Positions 55,850 through 64,000 of a stretch of DNA of 64,000 nucleotides are shown here, piece by piece (within the stretch, counting starts at the first letter, position 1; each line of letters opens with the position of its first letter). Under the pieces are notes generated by a model that saw only the letters and a list, made by a program, of their open reading frames with translations, was not told where the DNA came from and did no database searches. The translations under genes and the position numbers were made by a program. This stretch comes from Rhodanobacter panaciterrae (GTDB lineage: Bacteria > Pseudomonadota > Gammaproteobacteria > Xanthomonadales > Rhodanobacteraceae): positions 124,001-188,000 of the forward strand of contig NZ_BMXT01000001.1 of NCBI RefSeq assembly GCF_014651895.1, read 5' to 3'.

Positions 55850-57886
55850 TCAACCGAGAGTGCGCTGCAGGACGGCGGCTGCGGCGTCCGTCGAGAAATG
55901 TTCGCGCACGTTCGCCATGCCGTTGACGCTAAGGGTTTCCCATAGCCTGATGTCGTCATGCAGGCGCACTACGGCGGTGACGAAGGCGGCAGCATCTTCT
56001 GCCACCAGTACATCAATCTCATCGTTCAACTGCATACCTTCGACGGCGATCGATGTGGCAACCACGGGTACACCGTAACTCATTGCCATATTGATCTTGC
56101 CTTTCACGCCGGCCCCGAAACGCAAGGGTGCCAGCGACGCTAGGCAGCTTTCGAGCCATGTCGCCAAGTCCGGCACTCGCCCATGAAAATGGAGACCTGG
56201 CGAAGCCAACTGCTGACGTATCAGCTCGGGCACGTCACCCAGTATATGCACGCGGATATCGGGCAGCACTTCGCGCAATCGCGGCAGGATCTCGCCAGCG
56301 ATCCAGCGGATCGCGTCGCTGTTTGGTGGATGGCCGTAGCCGCCGATGAAGACCAGACCCTTGCGTTGTGCGTGGGGATGTCGGCAGCCGTGGACATCGT
56401 GGATATTGGATAGCAGCTCCACCCGGGCTTGCGGCAGCATCTGCGCAAGCAACGCCTGTTCGTGCGGGCTGACCACGAAGGTGGCATCGCATTGACCGAT
56501 CAACGCCAATTCGCTGCGACGTGACGCTTCGGCCTGACGGGCCATGGCGGAATTGCTGCTCAGTTCCGCGGCGCGTTGTTCGCGCAAAAAGTGCAGATCC
56601 ACCGTGTCGAACAGCAGCTTTGCCTGTGGTGCGTGTTTGCGCACCAGGTCGGCGTATTGGCCGGCTACGGTGTGGCGGCACAGGATCACTGCGTGCAATT
56701 CGCTGCCGTGTTCACGCAGCCACCCAGGCAGCTCGGACACCCACGGCTTGCACAACACCTCGACACCAAGCGAGCCGAGTGCCGTGATCTCCTGCGTGCT
56801 GGCGCGACCATCGTCGGGTAAAAAGCTGGTGGACCAACCCTGTTCATCCAGCAGGCGCAGGATCGCCGATAGCCGCAGCGAGCCCGAATCGCGCGCAGGC
56901 TCCGGCGTCATCGTATCCACCACCAGGATGCGGCCGCGCGCACGCCAGCGAACCGCGCGTTCCAGCGATGTGCCGACGGGCGGTTGCGAGGCAAGTTCGA
57001 CCTTCCATTTATCGACGAACTTCGCCTGATTGATCACCTGATGGCGTTTGATGCCGCTGGTGAGGTCGGTGCCCGCTGTTATGCCTTCGCAGTGGATGAT
57101 GGTGCTGGTCGGCTCGTAATAGACACGCAGGCCGAGTTGACGTACCGCGAACGCCAGATCGGTGTCCTCGTAATAGGCCGGCGCATAGCGGTCATCGAAG
57201 CCGCCAACGCGCTGGAACACCTCGCGGCGCATCAGCAGCGAGGCGCCGGAGACGTAATCAGTTTCGCGGCGATAGCGGAACGCGGGTGCGTCGCGTAGTT
57301 CGAAGCGGCCGGTGGCCCAGCAACTGCCGTCGGCGAATACCAACCCGCCGGCCTCCTGCAAGCGACCATCCGGATAGACCAGTCGGCTGCCGGCGATGCC
57401 ACAGTCGGCGCGTTCGGCGAAGCAGCGCAGCAAGGCATCCAGCCAGCCGGATGTCACCTGCGTATCGTTGTTGAGAAACAGCAGAAACTCGCCGCGCGCC
57501 ACGGCGGCACCGGCATTGCAACTGCCGATGAAACCGAGATTGCGCTCATTGCGCAACAACCGCAGGCCGGCGACTTGCGCCAGTGCGGTGGCGCTGTCGT
57601 CGGGCGAGGCATCGTCCACCACGATCACCTCGAACGGCGCTTGCGCACCGTGTCGGGCCAACGAGCGCAGGCAGGCGAGGGTATGGGCGAGCTTGCCGTG
57701 GATCGGTATGACGATGGAAACCTGTGATTCTTCAGCTACCGGCAGCGTAAACGGCGCGAACGCCTCATCCAGCGGCAGCAGCGACAGGTCTTCGTCGTGT
57801 TCAGGTCGTGACTGGAACTCCTGACGCATCCGCGCCAGCGTGCCGCGCCAGCCACGCAGGGCAAAGCTGCCACGTGTACGTTGCAA
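55850..57886 (-). CDS. two-domain glycosyltransferase (GT2 plus GT4-like)
   Basis: The product of 678 residues or more has a GT2 unit at about 55-290 (VSIVIPIHGKLAHTLACLRS, VIVVDDASPDDS, FLLFLNNDTQV, YAPAYYEDTDLAFAVRQLG). A GT-B, GT4-like unit follows at about 330-670 (GLVFIGGYGHPPNSDAI, DIRVHILGD, FGAGVKGKINMAMSYGVPVV). The start is unclear: TTG 57886 has no ribosome site, and coding-like sequence (IPLIGNLPWRLKRLSYLL) runs back without a stop to the ETF-QO stop at 57950. CTG 57931 or ATT 57937 after GAGGG may be used, or the 5' end was lost on insertion. Confidence 0.8.
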   Translation of the reverse strand: MQRTRGSFALRGWRGTLARMRQEFQSRPEHDEDLSLLPLDEAFAPFTLPVAEESQVSIVIPIHGKLAHTLACLRSLARHGAQAPFEVIVVDDASPDDSATALAQVAGLRLLRNERNLGFIGSCNAGAAVARGEFLLFLNNDTQVTSGWLDALLRCFAERADCGIAGSRLVYPDGRLQEAGGLVFADGSCWATGRFELRDAPAFRYRRETDYVSGASLLMRREVFQRVGGFDDRYAPAYYEDTDLAFAVRQLGLRVYYEPTSTIIHCEGITAGTDLTSGIKRHQVINQAKFVDKWKVELASQPPVGTSLERAVRWRARGRILVVDTMTPEPARDSGSLRLSAILRLLDEQGWSTSFLPDDGRASTQEITALGSLGVEVLCKPWVSELPGWLREHGSELHAVILCRHTVAGQYADLVRKHAPQAKLLFDTVDLHFLREQRAAELSSNSAMARQAEASRRSELALIGQCDATFVVSPHEQALLAQMLPQARVELLSNIHDVHGCRHPHAQRKGLVFIGGYGHPPNSDAIRWIAGEILPRLREVLPDIRVHILGDVPELIRQQLASPGLHFHGRVPDLATWLESCLASLAPLRFGAGVKGKINMAMSYGVPVVATSIAVEGMQLNDEIDVLVAEDAAAFVTAVVRLHDDIRLWETLSVNGMANVREHFSTDAAAAVLQRTLG

Positions 57887-57949
57887 CAGATAACTGAGGC
57901 GTTTCAGGCGCCATGGCAGATTGCCGATCAGCGGAATGCCCTCGGCCGC

Positions 57950-59551
57950 TCAGAGGTTCTGGTAATTTGGCCCGGAGCCGCCTTCCGGCGTGACCCAGGT
58001 GATGATCTCGTACGGATCTTTGATGTCGCAGGTCTTGCAGTGCACGCAATTCGCCGCGTTGATCTGCAGCCGCTTGGCGGCGCCATCGTCGACGATCTCG
58101 TAGACATTGGCGGGACAGAAGCGGGTGCACGGGTTGCCGTATTCGGTGGTGCACTGATCGATGCAGATATTGGTGTCGGCCACGTGCAGGTGGATCGGCT
58201 GGTCCTCGTCGTGTTCGGTGGCGGCGAAGTAGACGCCGGCGAGGCGATCGCGCGGAGCCAGCGTGCGCTGCACGTAGTCGCGCTTCGGCTCTTCCTGCGT
58301 GCCCAGCTTGTGCAGCGACGACCAGTCGGCCTTGTTCTTCAGCGTCCACGGCGAGGCGCCGCCGGTGACAGTTTCCCATGCGGCATTCAACATGCCGAAC
58401 CACAGGCCCTTCTTGAAGGCGGGTTTGATGTTTCGGACTTTCTTCAGCTCCGCCATCACGTCGGAGCCGCGCAGCTTCGCGTCGAAGCCGGCAGGTTTCA
58501 GCCCGTTGGCGACCAGGTGCTCGGCGGCAAGCATGCCGCTCTTGATCGCCTGATGCGTGCCTTTCACCTTCGGCACGTTGAGAAGGCCCGCGGTGTCGCC
58601 GATCAGCAAGGCGCCAGGCATCTCGCATTTGGGCAACGACTGGTAGCCGCCGGTGACGATCGCGCGGGCGCCGGCCGAGAGAATCGTGCCGCCGTCCAGC
58701 AGCGGTTTCATCATCGGGTGGTTCTTCCACTGCTGGAACGCCTCCCACGGCTGGTAGTTCGGGTCGCTGTAGTCGAGTCCACTGACGTAGCCGAGCGCGA
58801 TGCGATCCTTGTCCAGGTGATACAGGAAGCTGCCGCCATAAGTATGTGTATCGGCCGGCCAGCCGAAGCTGTGCACGATCTTGCCCGGGGTCACGCGCCC
58901 GGCCGGCAACTGCCACAGTTCCTTGATGCCGATGGAATAACCCTGCGGGTCGCTGTCCTGATCCAGCTTGAAGCGCTTGATCAGCTGCTTGGTCAAGCTG
59001 CCGCGAGCGCCTTCGGCGAGTACGGTGACCTTGGCCTTGATGTCGATGCCTTCGGTATAGCCGGGCTTGTGCGTGCCGTCCTTCGCCACGCCCATGTCGC
59101 CGATGCGCACGCCGGCGACTGAACCGTCCTCGTTATAGATGGTGTCGGCGGCGGCGAAGCCGGGGAACACGTCCACGCCCAGCGCTTCGGCCTGCGGCGC
59201 CAGCCACGCGCACATCGCGCCCAGCGAAACGATGAAGTTGCCATGGTTCTTCATGCCTGGCGGCACCGGTAGCTTGCGCCCGCCGGTTTTCGACAGAAGC
59301 CAGAACTCGTCTTCACCGGCCGGCACGCAGATCGGCGGTGGGTTGTCGCGCCAGCCCGGCAGCAGCGCGTCCAGCGGCTGCGGCTCGATCACCGCGCCGG
59401 ACAGGATCTGCGCGCCGATAGTCGAGGCTTTTTCGATCACACACACGCTCACATCGGGCTTCAACTGCTTGAGGCGGATCGCGAACGACAGCCCGGCCGG
59501 GCCGGCGCCGACGACGACAACGTCGTATTCCATGGTTTCGCGTTCGCTCAT
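57950..59551 (-). CDS. electron transfer flavoprotein-ubiquinone oxidoreductase
   Basis: The 533-residue membrane-associated enzyme takes electrons from ETF to ubiquinone. It has the FAD motif DVVVVGAGPAGLSFAIRLKQ, KTGGRKLPVPPGMKNHG, the ATP-like GG region (GDTAGLLNVPKVKGTHQAI). Near the C-terminus is the 4Fe-4S region with CTRFCPANVYE and CVHCKTCDIKDP. The first codons MSERETMEYD give a second possible ATG seven codons on. It is divergent from the amidase gene. Normally close to etfBA; here two glycan genes lie between. Confidence 0.95.
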   Translation of the reverse strand: MSERETMEYDVVVVGAGPAGLSFAIRLKQLKPDVSVCVIEKASTIGAQILSGAVIEPQPLDALLPGWRDNPPPICVPAGEDEFWLLSKTGGRKLPVPPGMKNHGNFIVSLGAMCAWLAPQAEALGVDVFPGFAAADTIYNEDGSVAGVRIGDMGVAKDGTHKPGYTEGIDIKAKVTVLAEGARGSLTKQLIKRFKLDQDSDPQGYSIGIKELWQLPAGRVTPGKIVHSFGWPADTHTYGGSFLYHLDKDRIALGYVSGLDYSDPNYQPWEAFQQWKNHPMMKPLLDGGTILSAGARAIVTGGYQSLPKCEMPGALLIGDTAGLLNVPKVKGTHQAIKSGMLAAEHLVANGLKPAGFDAKLRGSDVMAELKKVRNIKPAFKKGLWFGMLNAAWETVTGGASPWTLKNKADWSSLHKLGTQEEPKRDYVQRTLAPRDRLAGVYFAATEHDEDQPIHLHVADTNICIDQCTTEYGNPCTRFCPANVYEIVDDGAAKRLQINAANCVHCKTCDIKDPYEIITWVTPEGGSGPNYQNL

Positions 59552-59665
59552 GGCGGACTCCGTTGTGTTGGGGCTGGTGCAGGCGGTTGCCGTGCGTGGC
59601 GGTATGGATCAGACCGCCATTGTCCGGTTTCAGATGCTGCGCGGCAACGCGTGCTGCGCTACCGC

Positions 59666-59696
59666 TTGCAATCACTTGACCAGACGCGGCGATAAT
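59666..59696 (+). promoter_or_regulatory. candidate promoter for the amidase gene
   Basis: TTGCAA (59666) and GATAAT (59691) are 19 bases apart, and AAGGAG lies just before the ATG at 59722. The pair is a plausible sigma-70 promoter in the divergent region. Confidence 0.35.
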
Positions 59697-59721
59697 CGCG
59701 ACATAAACGTAAGGAGTACCC

Positions 59722-61119
59722 ATGAATTCGATGCCGCCGATCGCCGATCTTGACCTGCGTCGGGCCTCGTTGTGCCAGCTGCTGCACTGGCTGGCAGTGG
59801 GCCGGGTGCAGCCGCAGGCGCTGGCCGACGCCTATCAGCACGCGATCGAGCGGCTCAACCCCGAACTCAACGCCTATGTCGACCAGCGCTCGGGCCTGCT
59901 GCAGGAGCAGGCGCACATGGCCGATCGGCGCCGCCGCGACGGCGTGATCGGGCGACTCGACGGCATCCCGTTGGCGTTGAAGGACAATTTCGACATGGCC
60001 GGCTGGCCGACACGAGTGGGTTTGCCGGGTCGCGAAAAACCGGTGCAGGACGACGCGCACGTGGTGGCGCGGTTGCGTGCGTCCGGTGCGGTACTGGTTG
60101 GCAAGACCAATATGGACGAAGGCGCGCTGGGCGCAGCGACCGACAATCCGCATTTCGGTGCCACCCACAATCCGCATCGGCATGGCTACAGCGCCGGCGG
60201 TTCCTCCGGCGGCGCAGCGGCGGCGGTGGCGGCGGGTCTGGCCGTGGCGGCGGTCGGTTCGGACAGTCTCGGCTCGATCCGCATCCCGGCCAGCTATTGC
60301 GGTGTCTATGCACTGAAGCCCACGCATGGCGAGATTTCCGCCCGTGGCCTGGTGCCGGCGGCGCGTCGACTTGATGCAGTCGGCCTGCTGGCGCGCAGCG
60401 TAGACGATCTCACCGTGCTGTTGCAGGTGCTGGCCGGTTACGACGCCGACGATGCGCGCTCGCGCCGGCGCCGCGTCGCCTTCGCGCTGCCGGACTGGGA
60501 GCCGGGCAATCTGCGTGCGGGTCTGCTGCCGGATCTGGCCGCGGTCGGCGTGCAGCCGGAAGTCATTGAAGTATTCGAGGCAGCCATGGCGAAGCTGCCG
60601 CATGCGCTGGGCGATCGGCGCACGGTCGATTTTGCCGACTGGAATTTCAGCCGCACTCGTCGCGCCGGTCTGCTGCTGATGGAGGCGGAGATGCTCGGTA
60701 CGTTCGCCACCGATCTGGCGAACACCGAACGTCCGGTGTCTGCACGTTTCCGCGACATGCTCGGCTATGCGGCGGGCAAGAGCGCGGCCGACTACGCGGT
60801 GGCTGATCGCGTGCTCGACGCGGCCACCTTGAAGATGCGCCGCTTGTTCGCCCAGGTCGACGTGCTGGTGTTGCCGACCACGCCGCAGGGCGCGTTTCCG
60901 CTGGATGGCCCGGTGCCGGATTCGCAAGCCGACCTCACCAGTTTCGCCAGTCTGGCCGGTTGTCCCGCGGTGAGCCTGCCGATGGGCAGCTTGCCGAACG
61001 GCATGCCGGTCGGGCTGCAGCTGGTCGGCGCGCGCGGTTCGGACTTGCGTCTGCTGGAACTGGCGGCGGTATGCGCCGCGACGCTGGATGCGGAGCCAAC
61101 GTATCCGGTGATCGCCTGA
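59722..61119 (+). CDS. amidase-signature family hydrolase
   Basis: The 465-residue product has the Ser-cisSer-Lys triad of the amidase signature family: Lys87 in IPLALKDNFDMAG, the Gly/Ser loop GYSAGGSSGGAAAAVAAG and the nucleophile loop GSDSLGSIRIPASYCGVYAL. The usual GSDTGGSIR reads GSDSLGSIR here. It resembles AtzF/allophanate-hydrolase-like and indole-acetamide-type amidases, so the substrate is uncertain. AAGGAG precedes the start. The neighbouring cys genes are 86 bases downstream. Confidence 0.8.
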   Translation: MNSMPPIADLDLRRASLCQLLHWLAVGRVQPQALADAYQHAIERLNPELNAYVDQRSGLLQEQAHMADRRRRDGVIGRLDGIPLALKDNFDMAGWPTRVGLPGREKPVQDDAHVVARLRASGAVLVGKTNMDEGALGAATDNPHFGATHNPHRHGYSAGGSSGGAAAAVAAGLAVAAVGSDSLGSIRIPASYCGVYALKPTHGEISARGLVPAARRLDAVGLLARSVDDLTVLLQVLAGYDADDARSRRRRVAFALPDWEPGNLRAGLLPDLAAVGVQPEVIEVFEAAMAKLPHALGDRRTVDFADWNFSRTRRAGLLLMEAEMLGTFATDLANTERPVSARFRDMLGYAAGKSAADYAVADRVLDAATLKMRRLFAQVDVLVLPTTPQGAFPLDGPVPDSQADLTSFASLAGCPAVSLPMGSLPNGMPVGLQLVGARGSDLRLLELAAVCAATLDAEPTYPVIA

Positions 61120-61205
61120 GGATCGCGTAAGATGTCGAGTCTTGCACGGTGTCGCGCGGCACCGTTGATACGCCGTTGCGGCAAAAACATTCTGACTCTT
61201 CCGGC

Positions 61206-62123
61206 ATGACGACAGCTTCCCTGCAAACCCATTCCCACCTCGACGATCTCGAGGCCGAAAGCATCCACATTTTTCGCGAAGTGCAGGCGGCCTTTCAGCA
61301 TCCGGTGATGCTGTATTCGATCGGCAAGGATTCCTCGGTGCTGCTGCACCTGCTGCGCAAGGCGTTCTATCCGGCGCGACCACTGATGCCGGTACTGCAT
61401 GTCGATACCACGTGGAAGTTCCGCGAGATGATCGCGTTTCGCGATCAGGTCGCGGCCGCCGGCGATGTTGAAGTGCTGGTGCACATCAACGAAGACGGCG
61501 TGCGCCAGGGCATCTCGCCGCTGACCCACGGCGCCACCGTGCATACCGACGTGATGAAGACCGTGGCGCTGAAACAGGCGCTGGACCAGTACGGTTTCGA
61601 CGCGGCAATCGGCGGGGCGCGCCGCGACGAAGAGAAGTCGCGTGCGAAGGAGCGCATCTTCTCGTTCCGCAATGCCCAGCATCGCTGGGACCCGCGCAAC
61701 CAGCGCCCCGAGTTCTGGCACACCTACAACACGCACATCCGCAAGGGCGAGAGCGTGCGGGTGTTTCCACTATCCAACTGGACCGAGATGGACGTGTGGC
61801 TGTACATCCAGCGCGAGAACATTCCGGTGGTGCCGCTGTATTTTGCCAAACCGCGCCCGGTGGTCGAGCGCGATGGCGCGCTGATCATGGTCGACGACGA
61901 GCGCTTCGTGCTGCGTGAGGGTGAGTCTGTGCAGATGCGTGAGGTGCGCTTCCGCACGCTGGGCTGCTACCCGCTGACCGGTGCGGTGGAGTCCTCGGCC
62001 GACACGCTGGCGAAGATCATTGACGAAATGGCCAACTCGCGCAGTTCCGAGCGACAGGGTCGGGTGATCGACCAGGATCCGACCGCATCGATGGAGCGCA
62101 AGAAACAGGAAGGCTATTTCTGA
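61206..62123 (+). CDS. cysD: sulfate adenylyltransferase subunit 2
   Basis: The 305-residue ATP sulfurylase subunit makes adenosine 5'-phosphosulfate together with CysN. It has [15 protein letters not shown], the PP-loop [52 protein letters not shown] and [14 protein letters not shown]. The ATG at 61206 (MTTASLQ) fits homologues better than the upstream one. Its stop shares one base with the next start (TGATG). Confidence 0.96.
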   Translation: MTTASLQTHSHLDDLEAESIHIFREVQAAFQHPVMLYSIGKDSSVLLHLLRKAFYPARPLMPVLHVDTTWKFREMIAFRDQVAAAGDVEVLVHINEDGVRQGISPLTHGATVHTDVMKTVALKQALDQYGFDAAIGGARRDEEKSRAKERIFSFRNAQHRWDPRNQRPEFWHTYNTHIRKGESVRVFPLSNWTEMDVWLYIQRENIPVVPLYFAKPRPVVERDGALIMVDDERFVLREGESVQMREVRFRTLGCYPLTGAVESSADTLAKIIDEMANSRSSERQGRVIDQDPTASMERKKQEGYF

Positions 62124-63991
62124 TGAGCGTATCGACCGCACCTGGCCTGCTGCGCTTCATTACCTGCGGCAGCGTGGACGACGGCAAGAGCAGCCTGCTC
62201 GGTCGTCTGCTGTACGACGCCGGCATGCTGCCGGACGATCAACTGGCCGCGCTGGCCCGCGACAGCCGCCGGCAACATGCCGATGCGAGTGACGTGCTGG
62301 ATTTCTCGCTGCTCACCGACGGTCTGGATGCGGAGCGTCAGCAGGGCATCACCATCGACGTGGCGTATCGCTACTTTCATACCGCGCGGCGCAGCTTCAT
62401 CGTGGCCGACTGTCCGGGCCACGAGCAGTACACGCGCAACATGGCCACCGGCGCGTCCAATGCCGAGCTCGCGGTGGTGCTGGTCGATGCGCGCAAGGGT
62501 GTGCTGCCGCAGACGCGTCGACATACCTATATCTGTGGCCTGCTGGGCATCCGGCAGGTGGTGCTGGCGGTCAACAAGATGGATCTGGTCGATTACGACC
62601 CGGTGGTCTATGCGGCCATTGCCGCGCAGTACCGCGTGCTGGCGCAGGAGATGGGCATCGTCGAGGTGCATTGCCTGCCGGTGGTGGCGTTGACTGGCGA
62701 CAATGTGGGTGCGCGTTCGTCACGGATGCCCTGGTACCAGGGCGACAGCCTGCTCGAACTGCTGGAAAAGGTCGAGGTCACGCCGTTCCGTGCCGCCGAT
62801 TTCCGCATGCCGGTGCAATGGGTGAATCGCCCGGATCACGCGTTCCGCGGTTACGCCGGCACGATCTGCGGCGGCCGGGTGAGCTGCGGCGACGAAGTCA
62901 TCGTGCAACCGGGTGGACAGTCGGCGCATATCGAACGCATCGTCAGTGCCGATGGCGATCTGCCGAGCGCGGCGGACGGGCAGGCGGTGACGCTGTGCCT
63001 GGATCGCGAGATCGACGTCAGCCGCGGCGACGTGATTGCCGATGCGCTGCGTCCGGCGCCGGTGTCCGATCAGTTCACATGCCATCTGCTGTGGATGGGT
63101 GATGCCACCTTGTTGCCCAACCGTACCTACTGGCTGAAGATCGGCACGCGCACGGTCAATGCGCGGGTGATGTCGATCAAGTACAAGGTCGACGTCAACA
63201 GTCAGGCCAAGCTCGCGGCACGCCATCTCAGTCTCAACGAAGTGGGTTACTGCACGCTGGGGCTGGATGACGAGATCGCGTTCGAAGCCTATGCCAGCAA
63301 CCGCACGCTGGGCGGCTTCATCCTGATCGATCGCCAGAGCAACGCCACCGTGGCATGCGGCATGCTGGATTTCGCGCTGGGCCGATCGGCCAACGTGCAC
63401 TGGCAGCACGTCGATATCGACCGCACGGTGCGCGCCGCCAGCAAGGGCCAGCATCCGTTGTGCCTGTGGTTCACCGGCCTGTCTGGCGCCGGCAAGTCCA
63501 CCATCGCGAACCTGGTCGAGCGGCGGCTGCATGCGCTCGGTTATCACACCTATCTGCTCGACGGCGACAATGTACGCCACGGCATCAACAAGGATCTGGG
63601 CTTCACCCCGGAGGATCGCGTCGAGAACATCCGGCGCATCGCCGAGGTGGCGCATCTGATGGTGGACGCCGGGCTGATCGTGCTGGTCAGCGCAATTTCG
63701 CCGTACCGCAGCGAGCGGCAGTCGGCACGCGAGCTTTTTGACAAGGCGGAATTCATGGAGGTGTTCGTGGATACGCCGCTGGAGGAATGCGAACGGCGTG
63801 ACGTCAAGGGTCTGTATCGCAAGGCGCGTGCGGGCACGATCCGCAATTTCACCGGTATCGACGCACCGTACGAACGACCCGAGGCGCCGGATATCCACCT
63901 GTTGAGCAACGGAGAACGCGCCGAGCAACTGGCCGAGCAGGTCACCGTAGAGCTGTTGGCTAGACTGGACAACAGCGGCAGCCACGAGTGA
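62123..63991 (+). CDS. cysNC: bifunctional sulfate adenylyltransferase subunit 1 / APS kinase
   Basis: The 622-residue fusion has a CysN GTPase (P-loop [49 protein letters not shown]). Two beta-barrels follow, then from about residue 440 a CysC APS kinase with [35 protein letters not shown] and [20 protein letters not shown]. It drives APS synthesis by GTP hydrolysis and phosphorylates APS to PAPS. PAPS serves sulfate assimilation and would also supply the sulfotransferase-like protein of the LPS locus. The stop is just before the window end. Confidence 0.95.
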   Translation: MSVSTAPGLLRFITCGSVDDGKSSLLGRLLYDAGMLPDDQLAALARDSRRQHADASDVLDFSLLTDGLDAERQQGITIDVAYRYFHTARRSFIVADCPGHEQYTRNMATGASNAELAVVLVDARKGVLPQTRRHTYICGLLGIRQVVLAVNKMDLVDYDPVVYAAIAAQYRVLAQEMGIVEVHCLPVVALTGDNVGARSSRMPWYQGDSLLELLEKVEVTPFRAADFRMPVQWVNRPDHAFRGYAGTICGGRVSCGDEVIVQPGGQSAHIERIVSADGDLPSAADGQAVTLCLDREIDVSRGDVIADALRPAPVSDQFTCHLLWMGDATLLPNRTYWLKIGTRTVNARVMSIKYKVDVNSQAKLAARHLSLNEVGYCTLGLDDEIAFEAYASNRTLGGFILIDRQSNATVACGMLDFALGRSANVHWQHVDIDRTVRAASKGQHPLCLWFTGLSGAGKSTIANLVERRLHALGYHTYLLDGDNVRHGINKDLGFTPEDRVENIRRIAEVAHLMVDAGLIVLVSAISPYRSERQSARELFDKAEFMEVFVDTPLEECERRDVKGLYRKARAGTIRNFTGIDAPYERPEAPDIHLLSNGERAEQLAEQVTVELLARLDNSGSHE

Positions 63992-64000
63992 CGCGGCGGC

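Noticed and set aside
57801-58916. Long Arg-rich frame antisense or shifted to the ETF-QO gene, and similar frames elsewhere
   Set aside because: Composition (Arg, Gly, Ala rich) and lack of motifs are typical of shadow frames in GC-rich genes; the real gene in another frame has clear motifs.

Overview
The window is a GC-rich bacterial chromosome segment that reads like a gammaproteobacterium of the Xanthomonadales, most likely Rhodanobacteraceae (Rhodanobacter or Dyella type). The strongest hint is layout. A large lipopolysaccharide (LPS) / O-antigen locus sits between a cystathionine gamma-lyase/synthase gene (metB type) and etfA, which is the place known for the hypervariable LPS locus of Xanthomonas. 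No rRNA, tRNA or CRISPR array was seen. The species call is inference.

Region 1 (1-21.2 kb) is mostly housekeeping. It holds the 3' end of an nnrS-like gene, thiol peroxidase, a truncated haemoglobin, and a loose central-carbon cluster (gap, pyk, class I fba, tkt, a HAD phosphatase coupled to pgk). It also holds two tandem outer-membrane barrels, maiA, pilU, a DUF4398-type envelope pair, cystathionine beta-synthase and glmS.

Region 2 (21.2-25.6 kb) is a decayed mobile island exactly at the 3' end of glmS. Twelve bases of the glmS end (ACGGTGGAATAA) recur at its far side, directly before a strong terminator that probably once ended glmS. Inside are Tn7-end-like repeats, a tyrosine recombinase remnant, two halves of an IS3-family orfB and one intact gene for an exported GloVer/FG-GAP repeat protein.

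Region 3 (25.6-50.9 kb) is the surface polysaccharide region. A tight minus-strand operon rmlB-rmlA-rmlC-rmlD-xanB makes dTDP-L-rhamnose and GDP-mannose. After the metB-type gene comes an ABC-dependent O-antigen export set: wzm, wzt with a C-terminal glycan-binding domain, and a sulfotransferase-like protein with a long coiled coil built on four 42-bp tandem repeats. Glycosyltransferases, a methyltransferase and membrane proteins follow. A Gtr-like set (GT2, SMR-type flippase, GT-C-like membrane protein) is broken by IS remnants. Converging on it is a minus-strand operon: GT2, methyltransferase, an ATP-grasp/HAD fusion, WbqC, a WecE-type aminotransferase and a YbhN-type flippase. That operon could make and attach an N-acylated 4-amino-4,6-dideoxyhexose.

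Region 4 (51-64 kb) has etfA, etfB and the ETF-ubiquinone oxidoreductase gene. Two large glycan genes (an RgpF/HAD protein and a double glycosyltransferase) are wedged between etfB and the oxidoreductase gene. An amidase and the sulfate-activation genes cysD and cysNC follow. The cysDNC product PAPS is also the donor that the sulfotransferase-like protein of the LPS locus would need.
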